Assembly (NCBI RefSeq): GCF_963082655.1
Contig: NC_081556.1
Location: 1,984,001 to 2,048,000, forward strand
DNA: 64,000 nt
Reading direction: 5' to 3'
Origin: Stomoxys calcitrans
Taxonomy: Eukaryota; Arthropoda; Insecta; Diptera; Muscidae
Position numbers and translations under genes: made by a program. Positions 21,537 to 34,790 of the stretch are shown here, piece after piece (positions within the stretch are counted from its first letter, which is position 1; every line of letters begins with the position of its first letter). The notes under the pieces are model-generated. The model was not told the DNA's origin. It saw only the letters and a program-made list of their open reading frames with translations, and ran no database searches.

Positions 21537-22200
21537 GTGAGTAACCACAAAATTATAGCAACTTAAGGGAAACAGGGAAAAAAAGGACAGATAAGCAGAT
21601 TCGAAAAAAAAACCAACACAAAATTTTCTTTTGCTAACAACTTGTCTTCGTTGGTCCCCATCTATTTTGCGTTTTATTTTCTCGTTTTTTTGTTTTGGTG
21701 GCTGTGTGTTAGTGTGAGTGTGGTAGTGTTTTTTTTTTTCGTTTTGCCCTGACGTTGTAAAGGTCGCTTGGCTTTAAATCCAATGTTAAATTAATACGGT
21801 TTCTTGACAAAATAAATACACTAGGAAAACATGAAATAATTTGCGTAAAGACCTAAAACTGCAAGGCAATGCAAAACATGTACACATTCACGCACCACAC
21901 TCGCATGTCGAGAGAACCAAACAACGCATTCTATTTTTACCACCGACTGACTGACTGCCTGACTGACAGACCAACCATTCAACCAACCAACCAACCAACC
22001 AGCCAACCACACCATTCCGAAACGCATTTTCTAATGCGAGTAAAACGCATTTTCAAAATAAAAATAAACCTCACACAAAATACGCTTACTGACAACGACT
22101 GACGTTCTCTCCTCCTTTGAGCGTCTGAAATCAATGCAGTCAATGGACGTTTTCTGAATTAAAATAAAATCCATGCAATGCAATACATAGGCATTGAGTG
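21537..22200 (+). other. probable start of a long intron
   Basis: It follows a GTGAGT donor. The sequence is T- and A-rich with a T-rich tract near 21675-21740 and a run of 'aaccaaccaacc' at about 21975-22005. No coding exon is visible before the LINE remnant. Confidence 0.45.
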
Positions 22201-22239
22201 TACCCGAAAACTGTAGAAGGCAAAGGGCCTTTTTTGGGG

Positions 22240-23750
22240 GGCTACTTCAGCTATTGGGAGGTCTAGACGCAAACACTTTTCCATTATACTGCAAATCCTA
22301 TAAGTATGCATAGAATATAGCGTTAGACGCGAAAGCCGGGCAATGACAAAGGAAATGCTCCAACGTCTCATCATGTTCCCCTCATGCTCTACACATGCTA
22401 TGACTTGCAGCACCGATTTTCCATAAGTGAGCTCGTAGTCCTATGTGTCCCGTAATGTTACCAATAGCTATACTGACCTCCTTCTTACTTCCTTTCAGTA
22501 ATAGTCTCGTCTTCTCACGATCTGGATCACCCCATAGGTTTTTCGCCGTCCTACCGAGCGTGACGCTGTTCCATAATGTTGCATGCGCATTCGTCGCCCA
22601 CTCCCTTAACTCAGACCGCGTCGGGTTAACCAAGTTTATTGATGGCAGTCCTCTGGCCTTCTCCGTCAAATCGTCTGCCCTTTCATTCGCCTTACTCCGT
22701 TATGGCCCGGCAACCAAACGATGCGGATTTTGCCATACTCAGAGAAGGCGTTAATCTCCTCCTTACACTGCAAGACTGTTCATGACCATACCGTTCTGGT
22801 TGTTATTGCCCTTATGGCCTGTTTACTGTCCGTAAAGATGTTCACACTCGATGTCCTCGCGCTAGCACCACACCGCCTCACGCATTCAGTGATCGCCTGG
22901 ATCTCCGCCTGAAGGACCGAATTATGGGCAGGCAGTCTAAAACAGATCTAAGTCCCTGGATTCTCAATGTAGAACCCAAGACCCACTATGTCCTCCTGTT
23001 TTGATCCATCCGTGTAACATGATTTTCTAGATGTCAATACTTGGGGTCCCTCAATCCAAGAGTGTGCCGCTGGCAGCCGTGCCTCGCACTCGACCTCACG
23101 TGCCGTCTCAGGAATCCGTTCGGAAACCTCTTCCCTTCCTTCCAGGTTTCCTATCGTCGCCTCGATTATATCGCGATGGTATGACCTACGGCTATCCTCT
23201 ATCAAATCTCCCATCACCTTAAGTCTCATAGCCGCAGTGGCTGCCTCACACTTAATCTGCATGTCAATGGGTCGGATATCAAGAATAGTCTCCAGTGCCC
23301 TCGTGGGAGTGGTCCTAATCGCTCCGACTATGCCAAGACAATGGTATGGTCCTTATGTTGCACTTTTTCTCCATAGCAGTCCTCCAAACTACTGAGGCGT
23401 AAGTAAGTATTGGTCTAAACACGCTCCCGTAGAGCCAGTAGACTATTCTCGGATTCAGCCCCATTTCGAGCCTACGTCCCGTCTACATAGTGGCCAACAT
23501 CTGTGAGCCTTCTCAGTACGCTGCTGAATTCCATTTCAGTTTCCTGTCCAAGATGGCACCTAAGTATTTGACCTTGTCAGATATCGAAATCGTTTCGTTG
23601 GTGCGTCAAATTGGCCCACCTTCGTCTTCCTTGTGAACAGGCATATTTCTGTCTTCTCTGGTTTAACATTGATAAATCTGGGTCTAGCTCAGTCATATGC
23701 CATATGCAATACACTTTCGGCCCTTCTGCATAGCTGGTTTGGATCCTTAC
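22240..23750 (-). mobile_element. jockey/R1/LOA-like LINE, 3' half, degenerate
   Basis: Reverse-strand translation gives, in order: the RT C-terminus (FINVKPEKTEICLFTRKTKV, VKYLGAI), the thumb/connection region (NPRIVYWLYGSVFRPILTYA), then an RNase H domain. Its catalytic blocks are recognisable: YTDGSKQEDIVGLGFYI near 22960-23020, FTDSKQAI near 22835 and WLPGHNG near 22710. A C-terminal Cys/His knuckle (CRAC, then DETLEHFLCHCPAF) lies near 22330-22400. At least four frameshifts or stops separate these blocks, so it is inactive. The 5' end is cut at about 23750, where family C begins. Confidence 0.92.
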
Positions 23751-23755
23751 CCTGC

Positions 23756-25485
23756 ACGGTTCATGGGCAACATTTTACTCTACTCCCAAATGCCTTTCTT
23801 TGGAGTCGTATATTACCACTTTGGTAAATATTTCCTGTTTACGGGGTATTTCGGTAATGGGATGGCCACCCAGACAATTGGCCCTTATAGTAAATATAAG
23901 CTTCGTGCTCCACAAACTGGCCCCATATTGGCATGATCGCTAAATAAGTTCTGTTTAAGGATGGAGAGGAGCCCAGGGACCAAAAATGAGTATCAATTTC
24001 GTACTCTAACCCCAAATAGCTTTTATATAAGCTATTTGAGAGCCAAACACAAGGCTCTTCAATTGAATACCAAATTCGTTTTTTCTCTCAAGCACCTTTC
24101 GTTTGAGCCCTATATTGTCGTGATTGGTTTATATATATATTTGCCACCGAGGCACCCGACCCCTACAATGGAAACCATGTTTTGTTTTAGGTGACTGTAA
24201 GAGTGCAAACAAAAATGTCGAACGAATCGCATTACCAATCTCTGTTTTTTTTTTTGAAAATAAGGGATATGAGAAGTGAGAAGTGACTTGAGAAGTGACT
24301 TTTTTGGAAAGAGATGGTACCTCAGACATTTCAAATAAAATATGGATATTAAATTCGTGCTCCACTCCCAAATCCCTTTAATATGAGCCCCATATCGCCA
24401 TGATCGGTAAAAGTGAACCGTTTGGAGGGTATTTTGTGTATGGGTCGCCCAGCGGCACTTTGCACTGAAAATGGATATCAAATTCGTTCTTTATTCCTAA
24501 ATACCATTGATTTGAGCTCCATATTACCATAGTCGGAAATGATGTTCAGTTTAGAGGGTGCTTTAGGGAGTACCCCCAAACATTTGGCTCCAAAAAAAAT
24601 TCGTTTTCCACTCTCAAATATCTTTCATTTGAGTCCCATATTGTCATAATAGGCCAATAAACCAATTTTAAGTATTTTTAAGTGAAAAGGCGCTCCTAAA
24701 CCAGAACACAAATTTTGATGTCATATTCGTAATCTATACCCAAATAACTTTCATTTGAGTCCCATATAGTCATGGTCGGTGCATTTGGGGGTATTTGGGG
24801 TGGGGCGACCTCCCCTTACTTGGACCTAACTTTATATGCCATATTTGTAATCTACTGCCAAATACTTTTTATTTCAGTCCCATATTGATATAAACGTCGA
24901 ATATATCTGTTTAGAAGAGTTTTAGGTATACATCGACCCGATTTTTAATGACAGATTCGTTATCTTCTCCCGAATACCTTGCATTTGAGCCTCATATTTA
25001 TATGAACGTTCAATTTGTCTGCTTGGAGGAGTTTTGGGGTAAGGGCTACTTCCTGGGTACTTGCACCCAATTTTTTAATATTCGTATTCTACTCTTCCAT
25101 ATCTTGTTTTTGATATCCATGTTGTAGCGATCCATATTGTAACGAGAGTCCACCCCTTCGGATATCAACAAATTATAAAGCCTAATCCTCCTTCCTGACC
25201 ATATTCGTAATCTACTCCAGAATGTCTTTCATTTGAGTCCCATATTGTCACGATCTTCCAATTAACCTATTTTGGGGGGTTTTGGGGTTGGGCGGCCCCC
25301 AGTTACATGGACTAAATTTTTAATATGAAATTCGTACTCTACTCCTGAATACCTTTCATTTGAGTCCCATATTATCCCTTTTGGTCCACTTTTATTTTAG
25401 GGCAGTACTTTTTAGGTAAGGGGAGGGTCCGCCCCCTTCCAATATCAAAAAGTTATACAGCCTATGTTTCTTTATACCTATACAA
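23756..25485 (+). repeat. family C repeat, unit 1 (5' truncated)
   Basis: Blocks of about 120-160 bp recur, marked by 'catttgagtcccatattg', 'ttcgtactctactcc' or 'ttcgtaatctactcc' and a G-rich word such as 'ttttggggttggg'. At least ten blocks are present. It ends near 'agcctatgtttctttatac' and is followed head to tail by the next unit. Confidence 0.85.
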
Positions 25486-26360
25486 GCTGAATCAGTCCCG
25501 CTCCGCTGCGCCTTTATTAACACCCTACGAAAAACATGATTTTTTCTTAACAACTCTCAAATACCACACCCTTTATTTGAACCCCATATGTCTATGATTG
25601 GCAAATATTCCAATTTAGGGAAGGGTTTTGGATCTCATATTGTCAAGATTATCCAAAATGTCAATTTGAGTGGGTTTTCCCGTCTATGCGGCCCCCTAGA
25701 TACTTGGACCAAATTTTTACCCCACTTTTAGTTTTGGGTGATGCTTTTAGGTAAGGAGGAGAGGGGGCCATCCGATACCAACAAATTATATAGCTTATTG
25801 CTCCCTCCATACTAAATTCGTAATCTACTCCCTAATACCTTTCATTTGAGTCCCATATTGTCATTATTGTCCAATATGGCTATTTGAGGGGCTTTTGAGA
25901 CGGGGTACCTATATACCTGGACCCAATATTTATTATCAAATTAGTGCTCTACTCCCGAATACCTTTCATTTGAGTCCCATATTGTCCCGATCGACTTACT
26001 TTTACTTTTGTGTGATGCTTTTGGGGTAAGGGCCCGTCCCCTTACGATATCAAAAAAATTTTAAAGCCGATTGCTCCTTCCAAACCATATTCGTAATCTA
26101 CTCCCTAATACCTTTGATTTGAGTCCCATATCGTCATTATCGTCCTATATAATGACGTCCCCTAGGTACCAGAACTCAATTTTTACCAAAATTTTACCCT
26201 ACTCTCGAATACGTTTCATTTGAGTCCCATATTGTCTCGATCACTCTACTCTTCTTTTTGGGTGGTGCTTTTGGGCTAAGGGGGTATCAAAAAATTTTAC
26301 AGTCTATTATTCCTTCCAGACCAACCTACACAAACAAACACACTTTGAGTTTTATATAAT
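25486..26360 (+). repeat. family C repeat, unit 2
   Basis: It starts with 'agctgaatcagtcccgctcc', the family C 5' end also seen at 33614. It has about five blocks and ends with 'caaacaaacacactttgag' and 'ttttatataatactcg'. It follows unit 1 directly. Confidence 0.82.
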
Positions 26361-27140
26361 ACTCGTAGATATTTAATAGACCGCATTCCTAGTTGCTTGT
26401 TTGACCCCCTTGCCCATCAAGAAGGGTACCTTTTCTCACCACAAAAGATTTGAAGAGAGTACATTCACAGCAGCCATTGCCCCTAAGAAGGCACCTGTTC
26501 AACCGCCACTGATCGAATGCATCTTGTTTTCAATGAATTTTTGTGATCTTCTTTTGGGGAAGCGTGTGAGCATTTTTTGCGCTGTTTCTTCTCAAAATGC
26601 AATTGTTTAAAAAGTCAATAAAAACAACAAAAAATGCGTCGCAGTATTTTTACTTGGCTAAAAAAAAATTACTTGAGATAAAAATGAATTGAGAACACAC
26701 ACTTACAAGCTCACATGTAAATGCTTTACATTAAGTGTGTGCGAATATGTAAATGTAACTTAGACACATAATCAAATGGCTGAGTCAGATTCAGGGTGCC
26801 TTAAGGTAAAGCAGCAGAAAAGATTTGTAAGTAAAAACAAAATATTTAAATATTCAAAAAGAAAGAAAATATATGAAATATAAAAAAATTTAAAAAAATA
26901 AAAGCCACAGGGGATACACCACACCAAACTTGCTGTGGCTTTCATTTTTCCATTGCATAAAATTTTTGATTATTAAGCTCATCTCGAAAGAGACATTAAA
27001 ATTTCATTATAAAATGATTTTCTGCCCGTAAAAAATTAAAAATTAAAGGAAATAAAACGAAAAATTAAAAAAACCTTAACAATATTAAAATAAATTTAAA
27101 AAAAAGTAAGAAAAAATAAAAAAACACCAATTAAAGACTA
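26361..27140. other. non-coding, AT-rich
   Basis: A 69-codon open frame at 26401-26610 has no support. From 26820 onward the DNA is strongly AT-rich with A runs. No gene is recognised. Confidence 0.5.
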
Positions 27141-28160
27141 AAAAACGGCTTAACCAATTTCTTTGAAATTTTCACAGTTCGTGGTCCGGAAGTAGATATC
27201 GCAAGGGGAGCGGACCCTCCCCCTTAGCCCAAAAGTACCACCCAAAAATAAAAGTGGACCGATCGGGACAATATTATACTTAAATGAAAGGTATTCAGGA
27301 GTATAATACAAATATCAAAATTTGGGTAAAAGTACCTAGGGGGCTGCCTCGACCCCAAAACCCCTTAAAATAGGCATATTGGATGATAATGATAATATGG
27401 GAATCGAATGAAAGGTATTCGAGAGTAGATTACGAATATCGTCAGGAAGGAGGTATAGGCTATATAATTTGTTGATATTGAAATGGGGCGGACCCTCCCC
27501 CTTTGCCCCAAAAACGCCACCCAAAATTGAAAGTGGACCGATCGGGACAATATGGGTATCAAATGAAAGATATTGGGGAGTAGAACAGGAATATGATATA
27601 AAAACTTGTGCTCAAGTATCTAAGAGGCGACCATCTCCAAAAACTACTTCAAACAGACATATTGAATGTACATAGTAATATAGGACTTAAATGAAAGGTA
27701 TTCGGGAGTAGACTACGAATATGGCAATGAAAATAAGGTCCAATGAATTGATGGTCTCCCCATTCCCGATAAGCCCCCCAAATGGGAATATTACTCGATC
27801 ATGGCTATGTGGGATTCAAATGAAAGGAATTTAAGAGCAGATTACGAATATGACATTAAACTTTCAATTCAAGAATCTAGGTGAAGCTTTACCTCCTAAA
27901 ATCGCCTCCAATGGGTTTTTTGACCCATGAAAACAATGGGAGATCAAGTGATAGATATTTTTGGGTAAAGTGCGTCATTCAAATTTGTGCTCCAGTGGCA
28001 GATGGAGTGTGGCGCACAACCCTCATATAGACACCCTGCACCAAACGGCTGTATACACCAATCATGACAATATGGGGTAAATTAAAGGTATACGGTTGTG
28101 GACTAGGAATCTTATATCTTCATTCTGCTGATATATCTAGCGGACCACCTCACTCCAAAA
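27141..28160 (-). repeat. family C repeat
   Basis: In reverse orientation it begins 'ggcttaaccaatttctttg' and 'aaattttcacagttcgtgg'. It then has six or seven blocks with 'caaatgaaaggtattcggga' or close variants and 'cggaccctcccccttt'. The far end decays near 28160. Confidence 0.85.
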
Positions 28161-28437
28161 CAGTCGATCAATCATAATGACCTAAGAGGACTCTGTGTGA
28201 TTTAATTAATGTGTGGGGACACAAATGCATGTAGGCCGCCATACCCGATTATGACGTTCAGCGTGATACCAGAAGTTGCAAACCTTAACGTTAAGGTTAC
28301 AACCATTTCACCCCATCGAGAGACAAGACCAAACGACGTGCTGCTGGGCAATAGTAAGAACCACCGCACCCAATGTATAGACTGGCAAATCAGTTCTTTA
28401 ACACAGGAAATTATTTAATATGGCAATTTGATTTGAT
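28161..28437. other. short unclassified stretch
   Basis: Between a family C and a family A copy. A 69-codon open frame is not supported. No known repeat is recognised. Confidence 0.4.
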
Positions 28438-29215
28438 TTAAAAACAAGTAAAAAGGCGTTAAGTTCGGCCGGGCCGAACTTTGGATACCAACCACCTCGG
28501 GTATATATGTAAACCACCTTTCGCCAAAATCCGGTGAAAATGCACACCTTATTCCCCATATGTCAAATTTCAGTGAAATCGGGTTATAAATGCGCCTTTT
28601 ATGGGGCCAAGACTTTAAATCGATAGATCGGTCTATATGTCAGCTATATCCAAATCTGGGCCGATTTGGGCTAAGTAACAGAAAAATATGGAAGAGCCTA
28701 ACACAACTCACTGTCCCAATTTTCGGCGAAATCGGACAATAAATGCGTCTTTTATGGCCCCAAAACCTTAAATCGCGAGATCGGCCCATATGGCAGCTAT
28801 ATCCAAATGTGGACCGATCTGGGCCAAATTAAAGAAGGATGCCGAAGGTCCAAACAACTCACAGTCTCAAATCTCGACGACATCGGACAATAAATACGCC
28901 TTTTATGGGCCCAAAGCCTTTATCCAAATCTGGACCGATTTGGGCCCAATGGAAGGAGGATATCGAAGGTCCAAACACAACTCACTGCCTAAATCTCGGC
29001 TACATCGGGCAATAAATACACCTTTTATGGGCCCAAGATCTTAACTTGAGAGATCGGTCTATATCCAAATCTGGACCGATCGGGGCCAAATCGAAGAAGG
29101 ATGTCGAAGGGCCTAACATAACTTACTGTCCCAAATTTCAGCAAAATCGCATAATAAATGCGGCTTTTATGGGCCTAAGACCCTAAATCGGGAGATCGGT
29201 CTATAACAGCCAGTA
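28438..29215 (-). repeat. family A element, tail half
   Basis: It begins at the family A 3' end ('aaacaagtaaaaaggcgtt') followed by the perfect 17-nt palindrome at 28463-28479 (GTTCGGCC, G, GGCCGAAC). Then come 'ggataccaaccacc' and four monomers with 'gatcggtctatatg' and 'cccaaaacctt'. The 5' head is missing; it stops near 'ggtctataacagcc'. Confidence 0.88.
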
Positions 29216-29339
29216 GATGGCGCTAATTTGGAGAAACCAACATGAACGGAGAGAGGGCAGAGTGGTCAAAATTAATCATACAGCTTTTATCTTTGTTATG
29301 ACAACTATCGGTCCTTTGAATAAAGAAAAATAAAATATA

Positions 29340-29930
29340 GGAATTTCGTTGCGGTTGTTTTAGGATAAGAGGCGACATTCCCTCTTACCCAAATTTTCAA
29401 AAACACCAGATTTTGCAGATGGGTAGGGCAATTTAAGTGAAATGTTGTTTGCACACTTAGAGTGACCTAAAACAAAAATTTAGTATCAACATCTGGGATG
29501 GGGTGCCTAGGAGGGCTGCCCACCCCAAACGGATTTATTGACCAATAACTACAATATGGGTATCAAATTAAAGGTGTTTGGGAGTAGAAAACGAATCTGA
29601 TATCCAATTGTGGGACTGAGTATTTCGTGGGTCACCCCACCTCCAAAAAAAGAAACCCATAAATCAGACATATTTACCGACCATGGCAATATGGATCTTC
29701 AATGAAAGGTCTTTGGGAGCAGAGCACGAAATTGACTTTCACTTTTGAGACCAAGTCTCTGGGGGTCCACTACACCAGCAAACAGAACTTTCACAGACCA
29801 TTGCAATGTGAGGTTTAAATAAGAGGTATTTGAGAGTAGAAAAATTCACAGGAAAATCGGAATACATTTTTAACTGAAATTAGGCAGAAATTTCCAAATT
29901 TAGAGTAACTCCTCTCCAACATAGCATTAT
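29340..29930 (-). repeat. diverged family C repeat
   Basis: Words such as 'caatatgggtatcaaatta', 'gtgtttgggagtagaaaacg' and 'caatgaaaggtctttgggag' mark four diverged blocks in reverse orientation. The ends are not preserved. Confidence 0.7.
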
Positions 29931-30529
29931 CGGGCACAGCAGAAAAAAAAAACAACAAATAAAATATACAAAAATTACAATAAAATAAAAGTTTAAAAGA
30001 AAAATAAAAAATAAGAAGTAAAGTATATAAAAAAAAATAATAAATTCATTTGGGGGCTACTACTAGCAATACTAGACTTTATTTTGTCTTCTTCAAAACC
30101 TTAGCTTTTTTCTAGCTAAAATTATTAAAAAAGAGACATACTATTAAAAATTTTCCCCTTTTTCACTCGAAGCACTCTATTATCCCTTTGTATGTTATAG
30201 TTTGCGACTAGTCACCAAATGATACCAGCACACATTCACAATTTACGCATTCACATGAGCTATTATGTGTCCATGGCTGCCAGCAAATATTCTAGCCAAA
30301 ATTGCATTCAAATTTTTGTCGCCCATATGTCTGGTGAAGGCTAAATGGATATAAAATGGACCCACTATATATACTTGAATAGTCTATGATAATGCATTAC
30401 TCAATAAAATAATGCCTTCATTTGAGAAATTAAGTTGAACCCAGGGGTCCATGATCACCTCTTTAAAAACTAAATGCGTGTAGAAACAGGAAAAATTATA
30501 GGGATAGCGCTCAACGCGTGTAGATGTTT
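29931..30529. other. AT-rich non-coding DNA
   Basis: It begins with A-rich simple sequence (29945-30045). No gene or recognisable repeat is seen. Confidence 0.45.
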
Positions 30530-30606
30530 TCACAAGGATGAGAACCCAGGCGCTCAACGATAAAGGCGGACATGCCAACCGATTCGCCAAGGTGGTTCCT
30601 ATTCTC
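30530..30606 (-). mobile_element. diverged SINE head
   Basis: 'gagaacccaggcgctcaacg' and 'aaggcggacatgccaacc' then 'ccaaggtgg' match the complement of the SINE tRNA-like head at about 80 percent by eye. The body to its left (30480-30530) is barely recognisable. An old copy. Confidence 0.5.
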
Positions 30607-32071
30607 TTCACAAAGCCATCGAACAAAGCTCTCCGACTTTCGCACGGCCAAACTCAGTTAAGATTCAATTTGTTTTATAGCCTTTACTCTAGAATGCCTC
30701 ACCATAGGATGTCATCCATCCATCAACATTTTGACCTGTTTTTCGATTCTTTTTCAAAGCAGCACCAGCAGACACTTTCCGACATATGTATCTGTCAGGG
30801 AAAAATATTGCATTAAAATACAATTCTCCCAAAAAGGCCCCTCTCTCTCTGCTCCCATGGCCCAGGCCATGACCAGCAGCCAATGTCTGTCTGCTTTCAA
30901 TGGCATTTTTTGGTCTCATTGACACTGCAAGTCATTTGTCAGCAGTGTTCAACGAAGGGATCCTGGCAAAATGAAAACAAAATACAAAGAAAATACTGAA
31001 ATATTGAAACAGGCAAACAGACATGTCACTATGACAACCGCATCTACATACGACTACATTGACAAACAATTCTGCCCACATGCTTATGGGAGAAATCACA
31101 AGGTCCTTTCCATAGCTCATAATGGCCACATGTACAAATGAGTATAAATGTGAGTATGTATGCGTGTGTTCACTTTCCTAATGGATGATGGTCTAGGGCT
31201 GATTTAGTCGGGGGCCAAGGGGCCAGAGTTTGCTGAGTATATACTTTTTTAAAGCGTGTTCCCCCAATTTTAATGCGATGACTTTACGTGATCACATTCG
31301 AAACATATGTGCCCTCCAAGTCTCGGCCAAAGAAGCGCCATTTTTTATTGCCTTCATTGTCCTGGCGGCTGTCGTTGTTTGGTTTTGCTGCTCCAAGGAA
31401 ACTTTCTTACAAAAATGCCGCATAGCCACTTTTTCCATTTCCAACGAACTTTCCCGCAACAGCAGCAGCCGAGCAAGCAGCCGAGAGCATCGGTGGCGGG
31501 ATGTTGGCGTCAGAAATTTATGTTGTATTTTGATAAATTATAGGTTTTTTAAGTTAGTCGGAAGCCACTGCCTCACTCTCGACTTTTACTATGACTGTTA
31601 TTGTGGTTGCTCCCCAACTTTCGGCAACTTTTCCACTTTTGCGGGGGTTTACAAAAAAATTAAAAGTTTTATTGCCCTTCTCTATGTATGAAAGTGTAGT
31701 TTTTGATATTTATGAGTTTTTAGCAACAAACTTGGATATGTACAGAATATGAGCAATAATCTATTTGTTGGGGGGTGGAGAGATGCCACTGATATTTATC
31801 TTAGTGAAATGGCTCCAAAGTAACCATTGAAGTAATGGCTTAAATCGAAAAGAAAGTGAAATATGTTTAAACATAAAATAAACTTGAATTACCCACTATC
31901 TCAAATATAAAGGTAAAATAACAAGAATTAAAAGAGGACCCAGGCAACAATGACTTAATACTAATGAAGAAAATAAGTTATATTTCCAAAGAAATTTTGT
32001 CTACAGGAAATTTATAGGAAAATTAAATTTTGATAGAAAATTTTGTCAAAATTTAATTTTTATAAGAAACT
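30607..32071. other. single-copy non-coding DNA
   Basis: The largest open frame (31230-31691, plus strand) has no domain, no splice context and irregular composition, so it is not called. 31980-32070 contains the degenerate 'aggaaattttgtcaaaattt' repeat also present at 34.8-35.4 kb. Confidence 0.5.
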
Positions 32072-33613
32072 AGCAGAACCGGTCCCGGTCCGCTGAGCTT
32101 CCTTTAACTCTCTTATATCTTTTTAGGGTGGGGACACTCTCTCTTATATCTTTTTAGGGTGGGGAAACTTCGGCCTGAATGTGGATATCGAATTCGTGCC
32201 ACTGTATTCCTATGTTCTCCAATGACGATGAACGCCTGCGTTCGAATCTAAGCGAGAATATCGAACAAAATTTGAAGCGGCGGTGATCCCCTCTTAATAC
32301 TGGCGACATTTGCGATGTACCATACCATGCATGGTCACGCCGGTCGTACTCGGTTATAAAAAAAGGTCCCTTATCATTGAGTTTAAACTTGAATCGGAAA
32401 GCACTCATTGATATGCACTCACCGAGATCTGGTGTTTTTGAAAACTACGGTAATGAGAATTGCTTTTCAGTAGAGGGATGGCACCTCAGACATTTCGACT
32501 TAAACATGGTTTTCAAATTCGTCCTCACTCCCAAATCCCTTTAATTTGAGCCCTATCCCTTTAATTTGAGCCCATGATCGGTAAATATGAATCGTTTGGA
32601 GGGTGTTTTGTGGCTGGGGTGGCTACCGGCACTTTGCCCTAAAAATAGATATCAAATTCGTTTTTTACTGCCAAATACCGTTGATTTGAGCTCCATATTG
32701 CCAAAGTCGGAAATGAAGTTCAGTTTAGGGGGTGCTTAATGGCGTACTCCCAAACACTCGAAAATTGGATATCAAATTCGTTTTCTACTCTCGATATCTT
32801 TCATTTTGTCACAATGGGTCAATTAACCAATACGATGTATTTTTAGGAGGAAAAGCGCAACCTAGACTTAAACGCAAATTTGAATGTCATATTCGTAACC
32901 TACTACCAAATACTCTTAATTTGACTGTCATAAAGCCATAATCGGCTGATATGCCCATTTCATGGTTTTGGGGGTGGGGTTACCTCCCATTACTTGGACT
33001 GAATTTTTTAAGCCATATTTATAATCTACTATCGAATACTTTTTATTTGAGTCCCATACTGACATGAACGTCGAATATATCTGTTTGGAGGAGTTTTGGG
33101 GTTGGGGCGGCCCCCTGGGTACAAGGATCCATATAGTTATGAAATGTCTATATGGGAAGGTTGTGGGGGATGGGATGACCCCTATACTTCGATCTGATTT
33201 TGTATGCCAGATACGTAATCTACTCCTGAATAACTTTCATTTGAGTCCCATATTGTCATTATCGTCCAAAAAGTCTATTTTAGGGGGGTTTTGGGGTTGG
33301 GACGGCCTCCCCAGTTACTTGGACCCAATTTTAAACATAAAATTCGTAGTCTACTCTTCAATACCTTTCATTTGAGTCTCATTTTGTTTCGATCGGTTCA
33401 CTTTTATTTTTGGGCAGTACTTTTTTGATAAGGGGGAGGGTCCGCCCCCCTTCCGATGTCACAAAATTACATAGCCTATGTTTCCTTCCAGATCAACCCA
33501 CACAATCTGTGAACATTTCAGGTAATCGGTTCAGTCATTTTTAAGTCTATACGGAACAAACAAATAAACCGGCAAGCAAACAAACACAAATTGATTTTTA
33601 TATATAAGTAGAC
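32072..33613 (+). repeat. family C element, near complete, with a SINE inside
   Basis: The 5' end is 'ctagcagaaccggtcccggt' and the 3' end is 'acacaaattgatttttatat' followed by 'ataagtaga'. A ~29-bp segment containing 'cttatatctttttagggtgg' is duplicated in tandem at about 32108-32165. Eight or more blocks follow. It is immediately followed by another family C 5' end at 33614. Confidence 0.87.
32205..32425 (+). mobile_element. SINE inserted in family C
   Basis: It carries 'gatgaacgcctgcgttcgaa' (B-box region), 'cggcggtgatcccctctt', 'tcgtactcggttataaaa' and 'cattgagtttaaacttgaat'. The A-box part is lost. Family C sequence continues on both sides, so the SINE is the younger insertion. Confidence 0.78.
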
Positions 33614-34790
33614 TAGCTGAACAGGACCCGCTCCGCTGCACCTCTCACTCTCTTATTTTATCTGAGACCTATACTGGCACGGTCAATTCCTGTTTGGGGG
33701 TACTAGTACGGCCTTTCAGATATTTCGCCCCAATGTGGATGTCACATTAGTGCTCTACTCCCATGGGATGAGACGACCCCCAAATACTGGGCCTCAAAAT
33801 TGCATATCAAATTCGTTTTCTACTATCAAATGCCTATTATTTATTGCCATAGTCGGCAAACAGGATAGGGGGGGGGGGGGGGATTGCACATTCTTTCATT
33901 TGAGAACAATATATTCTCGGTCGTCCTAAATGACAGTTTGGTGTTGTTTTTATTGAGAGGAGAGCGTCGCTCCTCCCGACTTTGAGACACAATAGACAAT
34001 TTATTTCAGTCCATTATTGTAGCGATATACATGTCCTGCTGAACGGCAGGACGGGTGAACGTGACCCAGATTCCTTATATTAACATTAGATTCGAACTTA
34101 AGTGGCATAGACCTTTATTTTAATTCACATATTATCCCGCTCGAACTACACATCCTATTGAAGGGTATTTAGTGGGTGGGTCGGTCCCAGACTCTATCCC
34201 AACTATGTATATCAGATTCGTAGTCAAATCCCAAAGACCTTTCATTTGATACCCATTTTGTGACGTTGGACATTCATACACATTTAAGGAGATTTGGGGT
34301 TGGGGATGCCCCGTAGACACCTTGGACCAAATTCTTATTACAGATGTGTACTCAACTTTTAAATACTCTACCTTTAAACACCTTTCACTCAGATACCAAG
34401 GAATACATTTTTATGTCAGATTTGTACACTACTTTTAAATACCCATATTGGTAAAAGGGGTGAAAGAGTTCTGTTGGAGGGTTTTTGGGGGCGGGGAACC
34501 CCTCCGAACTCTTTGTGCGAAATATGTATACCAAGTTCGTACCCTACTCTAAAATACCTTTCGTTTGATACCCATATTGTCACAATCGGTAAACATGTCG
34601 GTGCGGGGGGTTTTGGGATGGGGCGTCCCCCTAGGATTTTTTGACCCAAAAATTTTATACCAACTTCGTGTTTTTGGGGTACCATAAGGTGGCACACAAA
34701 AATTTCGCTTAAAACGGTGCACGTATCTCCGAGATCTGGCGTTTTACAAAATTGGGGTATAGGGGAGGGTCTGCCCCCACATTTTGACAA
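33614..34790 (+). repeat. family C element, second in tandem
   Basis: It begins 'ctagctgaacaggacccgct' directly after the preceding unit's end. The block structure continues to about 34790 with words such as 'cctttcatttgatacccatt'. A run of 15 G (33868-33882) lies inside. Confidence 0.83.

Noticed and set aside
22443..22754. 103-codon plus-strand frame in the LINE region
   Set aside because: Antisense shadow of the LINE RNase H region, whose minus-strand motifs are clear.
31230..31691. 153-codon plus-strand frame with a hydrophobic segment
   Set aside because: One plausible membrane-like stretch but irregular composition, no start context and no homology I recognise.
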